Shown here: one piece after another, positions 62,873 through 64,000 of the stretch | Numbering within the stretch: position 1 is the first letter of the stretch | How the letters are laid out: each line of letters begins with the position of its first letter | Assembly (NCBI RefSeq): GCF_029626155.1 | Contig: NZ_JARUBL010000001.1 | Span: forward strand, 2,666,001-2,730,000 | Direction of reading: 5' to 3' | Length of the DNA stretch: 64,000 nucleotides | Origin: Solwaraspora sp. WMMD1047 | GTDB taxonomy: Bacteria > Actinomycetota > Actinomycetes > Mycobacteriales > Micromonosporaceae | Translations under genes and position numbers: made by a program | Notes under the pieces: generated by a model | What the model was told of the DNA's origin: nothing | The model's input: only the letters and a program-made list of their open reading frames with translations | The model's database searches: none

Positions 62873-63616
62873 ATGAAGTCGCTCACCAAACTCGTCGCCG
62901 TCGAGGCCAAGCTGTTCGTTCGCGAGCCGATCGGCGCGTTCTTCGCCCTGGCCTTCCCGGCGATCCTGCTGCTGGTGCTGGGCAGCGCCATTCCCGGCTT
63001 CACCGAGCCGGACGAGGCACTCGGCGGGGACCGGCCGATCGACATCTATCTGCCCATCACGCTGGCGCTGGCCATCGCCACCGTCACCATGATCACACTG
63101 CTGGGGGTGCTGTCGCAGTACCGGGAGCGCGGCATCCTGCGCCGGCTCTCCACCACCCCGGTCTCGCCGACGGTGCTGCTCGCCGCGCAGCTCGTGGTGA
63201 ACGTGGGGGCGCTGGTCCTCGGGTCGCTGCTGGCCTTCCTCGTCGCGACCGCCGTCTTCCAGGTCGCGCCGCCGGAAAACGTGCCCGGTTTCGGGCTCGC
63301 CTTCGTTCTCGGGTCGGCGGCGATGTGCGCGGTCGCGCTGCTGATCGCCGCGGTGGCGCCGAGCGCCAGGGCATCCTCCGGCATCGGCACGCTCGTCTAC
63401 TTTCCGCTGATGTTCTTCGCCGGGGTCTGGACGCCGGGCCCGGTCATGCCGGACCTGGTCCGCCGGATCTCGGACTACACCCCGCTGGGCGCTGCCTCCC
63501 AGGCGCTGCAGGACTCGTTCGCCGGCGCCTGGCCGAGCGCCCTGCACGTGGCCGTGATGACCATCCTGACGCTCGGCCTCGGCGCGGTCTCCGCCCGCTT
63601 CTTCCGCTGGGAGTGA
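62873..63616 (+). CDS. ABC-2-type transporter permease
   Basis: A 247-residue permease with six predicted helices. Helix 1 is in PIGAFFALAFPAILLLVLGS; then LPITLALAIATVTMITLLGV, the cytoplasmic coupling YRERGILRRLSTTPVSPTVL, ALVLGSLLAFLVATAVF, FVLGSAAMCAVALLIAAVAP and TLVYFPLMFFAGVWTPGPVM. Partner of the upstream ATPase in export of an unknown compound. ATG 62873 with AGGAG upstream. Confidence 0.91.
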   Translation: MKSLTKLVAVEAKLFVREPIGAFFALAFPAILLLVLGSAIPGFTEPDEALGGDRPIDIYLPITLALAIATVTMITLLGVLSQYRERGILRRLSTTPVSPTVLLAAQLVVNVGALVLGSLLAFLVATAVFQVAPPENVPGFGLAFVLGSAAMCAVALLIAAVAPSARASSGIGTLVYFPLMFFAGVWTPGPVMPDLVRRISDYTPLGAASQALQDSFAGAWPSALHVAVMTILTLGLGAVSARFFRWE

Positions 63617-63631
63617 ACCCCCGGCGGGGGT
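63617..63631. terminator. Short bidirectional hairpin
   Basis: ACCCCC-GGC-GGGGGT directly after the permease stop; its last base is the first base of the GH1 stop codon on the other strand. Confidence 0.55.
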
Positions 63632-64000
63632 CAGCCCGGAACGACACCCTGCCGGTGCGCCCGGATGATCTCGGCGTACCGGTGGCCGCTGGCCTTCATG
63701 GTGCGCCGCTGGGTGGGGTAGTCGACGTGGACCAGGCCGAACCGCTTGTCGTAGCCGTACGCCCATTCGAAGTTGTCCAGCAGCGACCAGGCGAAGTAGC
63801 CGTCGATCGGCACCCCCCGGGCGGCCGCCGCCGCGCAGGCCGCGAGGTGCTCCTCCAGGTATTCGGTGCGCCGCTTGTCCTCGATGGTCCCGTCCGGAGC
63901 CACCTCGTCATACCAGGCCGAGCCGTTCTCGGTGACATAGATGCTGCGGGCGCCGTACTCCTGGGCGACCCGGACCAGCAGTTGCTCCAGGCCGGTGGCG
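63631..64000 (-). CDS. GH1 beta-glucosidase, C-terminal fragment
   Basis: The gene runs in from the right edge; about 123 codons are visible. Nucleophile Glu is in [34 protein letters not shown] is the GH1 aglycone/glycone-site signature and [20 protein letters not shown] the usual C-terminal segment. It would hydrolyse cellobiose or other beta-glucosides, probably inside the cell since many actinomycete GH1 enzymes lack a signal. The start and N-terminus lie outside the window. Confidence 0.93.
   Translation of the reverse strand, partial: ATGLEQLLVRVAQEYGARSIYVTENGSAWYDEVAPDGTIEDKRRTEYLEEHLAACAAAAARGVPIDGYFAWSLLDNFEWAYGYDKRFGLVHVDYPTQRRTMKASGHRYAEIIRAHRQGVVPG

Overview
The window is very GC-rich DNA with frequent GTG/TTG starts and ATGA/GTGA start-stop overlaps. 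It encodes Tat-exported hydrolases, a SARP regulator, several F420-type oxidoreductases and separate ParE/ParC proteins. This points to a filamentous actinomycete, most likely of the Micromonosporaceae (inference from gene content; no rRNA is present). I found no tRNA, rRNA, CRISPR array or intact transposon.

Layout. 1-1.6 kb: 3' end of metH and a Gly-tailed hypothetical gene. 1.6-8.1 kb: plant-polysaccharide block on the minus strand, a GH51-GH43 arabinan operon with a LacI-type operator over its predicted start site, and a three-module secreted GH5 cellulase. 8.2-12.8 kb: F420-type luciferase-like enzyme, LysR regulator divergent from a methyltransferase, and a vanadium haloperoxidase-like enzyme. 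13.3-17.9 kb: parE-parC. 18-19.4 kb: xylulokinase. 19.4-23.8 kb: NarL-type two-component system, whose kinase is frameshifted, divergent from an MMPL exporter. 23.9-29.6 kb: stand-alone CBM2 protein, small hypotheticals, an IS110 remnant, a small exported protein and a 1021-residue SARP/NB-ARC/TPR regulator. 29.6-32 kb: truncated NAD(P)/F420 reductase, then TetR divergent from an SDR-deazaflavin-reductase pair with two identical-type palindromes between them. 32.2-34.6 kb: XRE/NB-ARC/TPR gene with an in-frame stop. 34.6-37.3 kb: hydrolase, hypothetical, and an ArsR-SRPBCC-SnoaL operon.

37.3-45.1 kb is the most coherent pathway. A MocR-type regulator is divergent from beta-ureidopropionase, dihydropyrimidinase, methylmalonate/malonate-semialdehyde dehydrogenase and a TIGR03842-type F420 oxidoreductase. 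A class III aminotransferase converges on them. Together they would take dihydropyrimidines through beta-alanine and malonate semialdehyde to acetyl-CoA. The end of this operon carries a gene scar that looks like a deleted ABC transporter.

45.3-64 kb: beta-helix lipoprotein, Bcr/CflA-type exporter, GT4 glycosyltransferase followed by a 19-bp tandem repeat, ManD-type dehydratase, exported lectin-like protein, SDR/XRE pair, methyltransferase, decayed RhuM gene, XRE regulator coupled to an inositol-phosphatase-like enzyme, DivIVA-like pair, Tat-exported poly-gamma-glutamate-hydrolase-like protein, superoxide dismutase, large membrane histidine kinase divergent from an ABC exporter, and the 3' part of a GH1 beta-glucosidase.

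The overall picture is a saprophyte's carbohydrate and catabolic accessory region with an unusual number of recently decayed genes. I see no clear new multi-gene defence or biosynthetic system. The best candidates for follow-up are the pyrimidine operon with its transporter scar, the XRE-IMPase coupled pair next to the RhuM remnant, the double palindrome of the TetR locus, and the haloperoxidase with an altered vanadate pocket.
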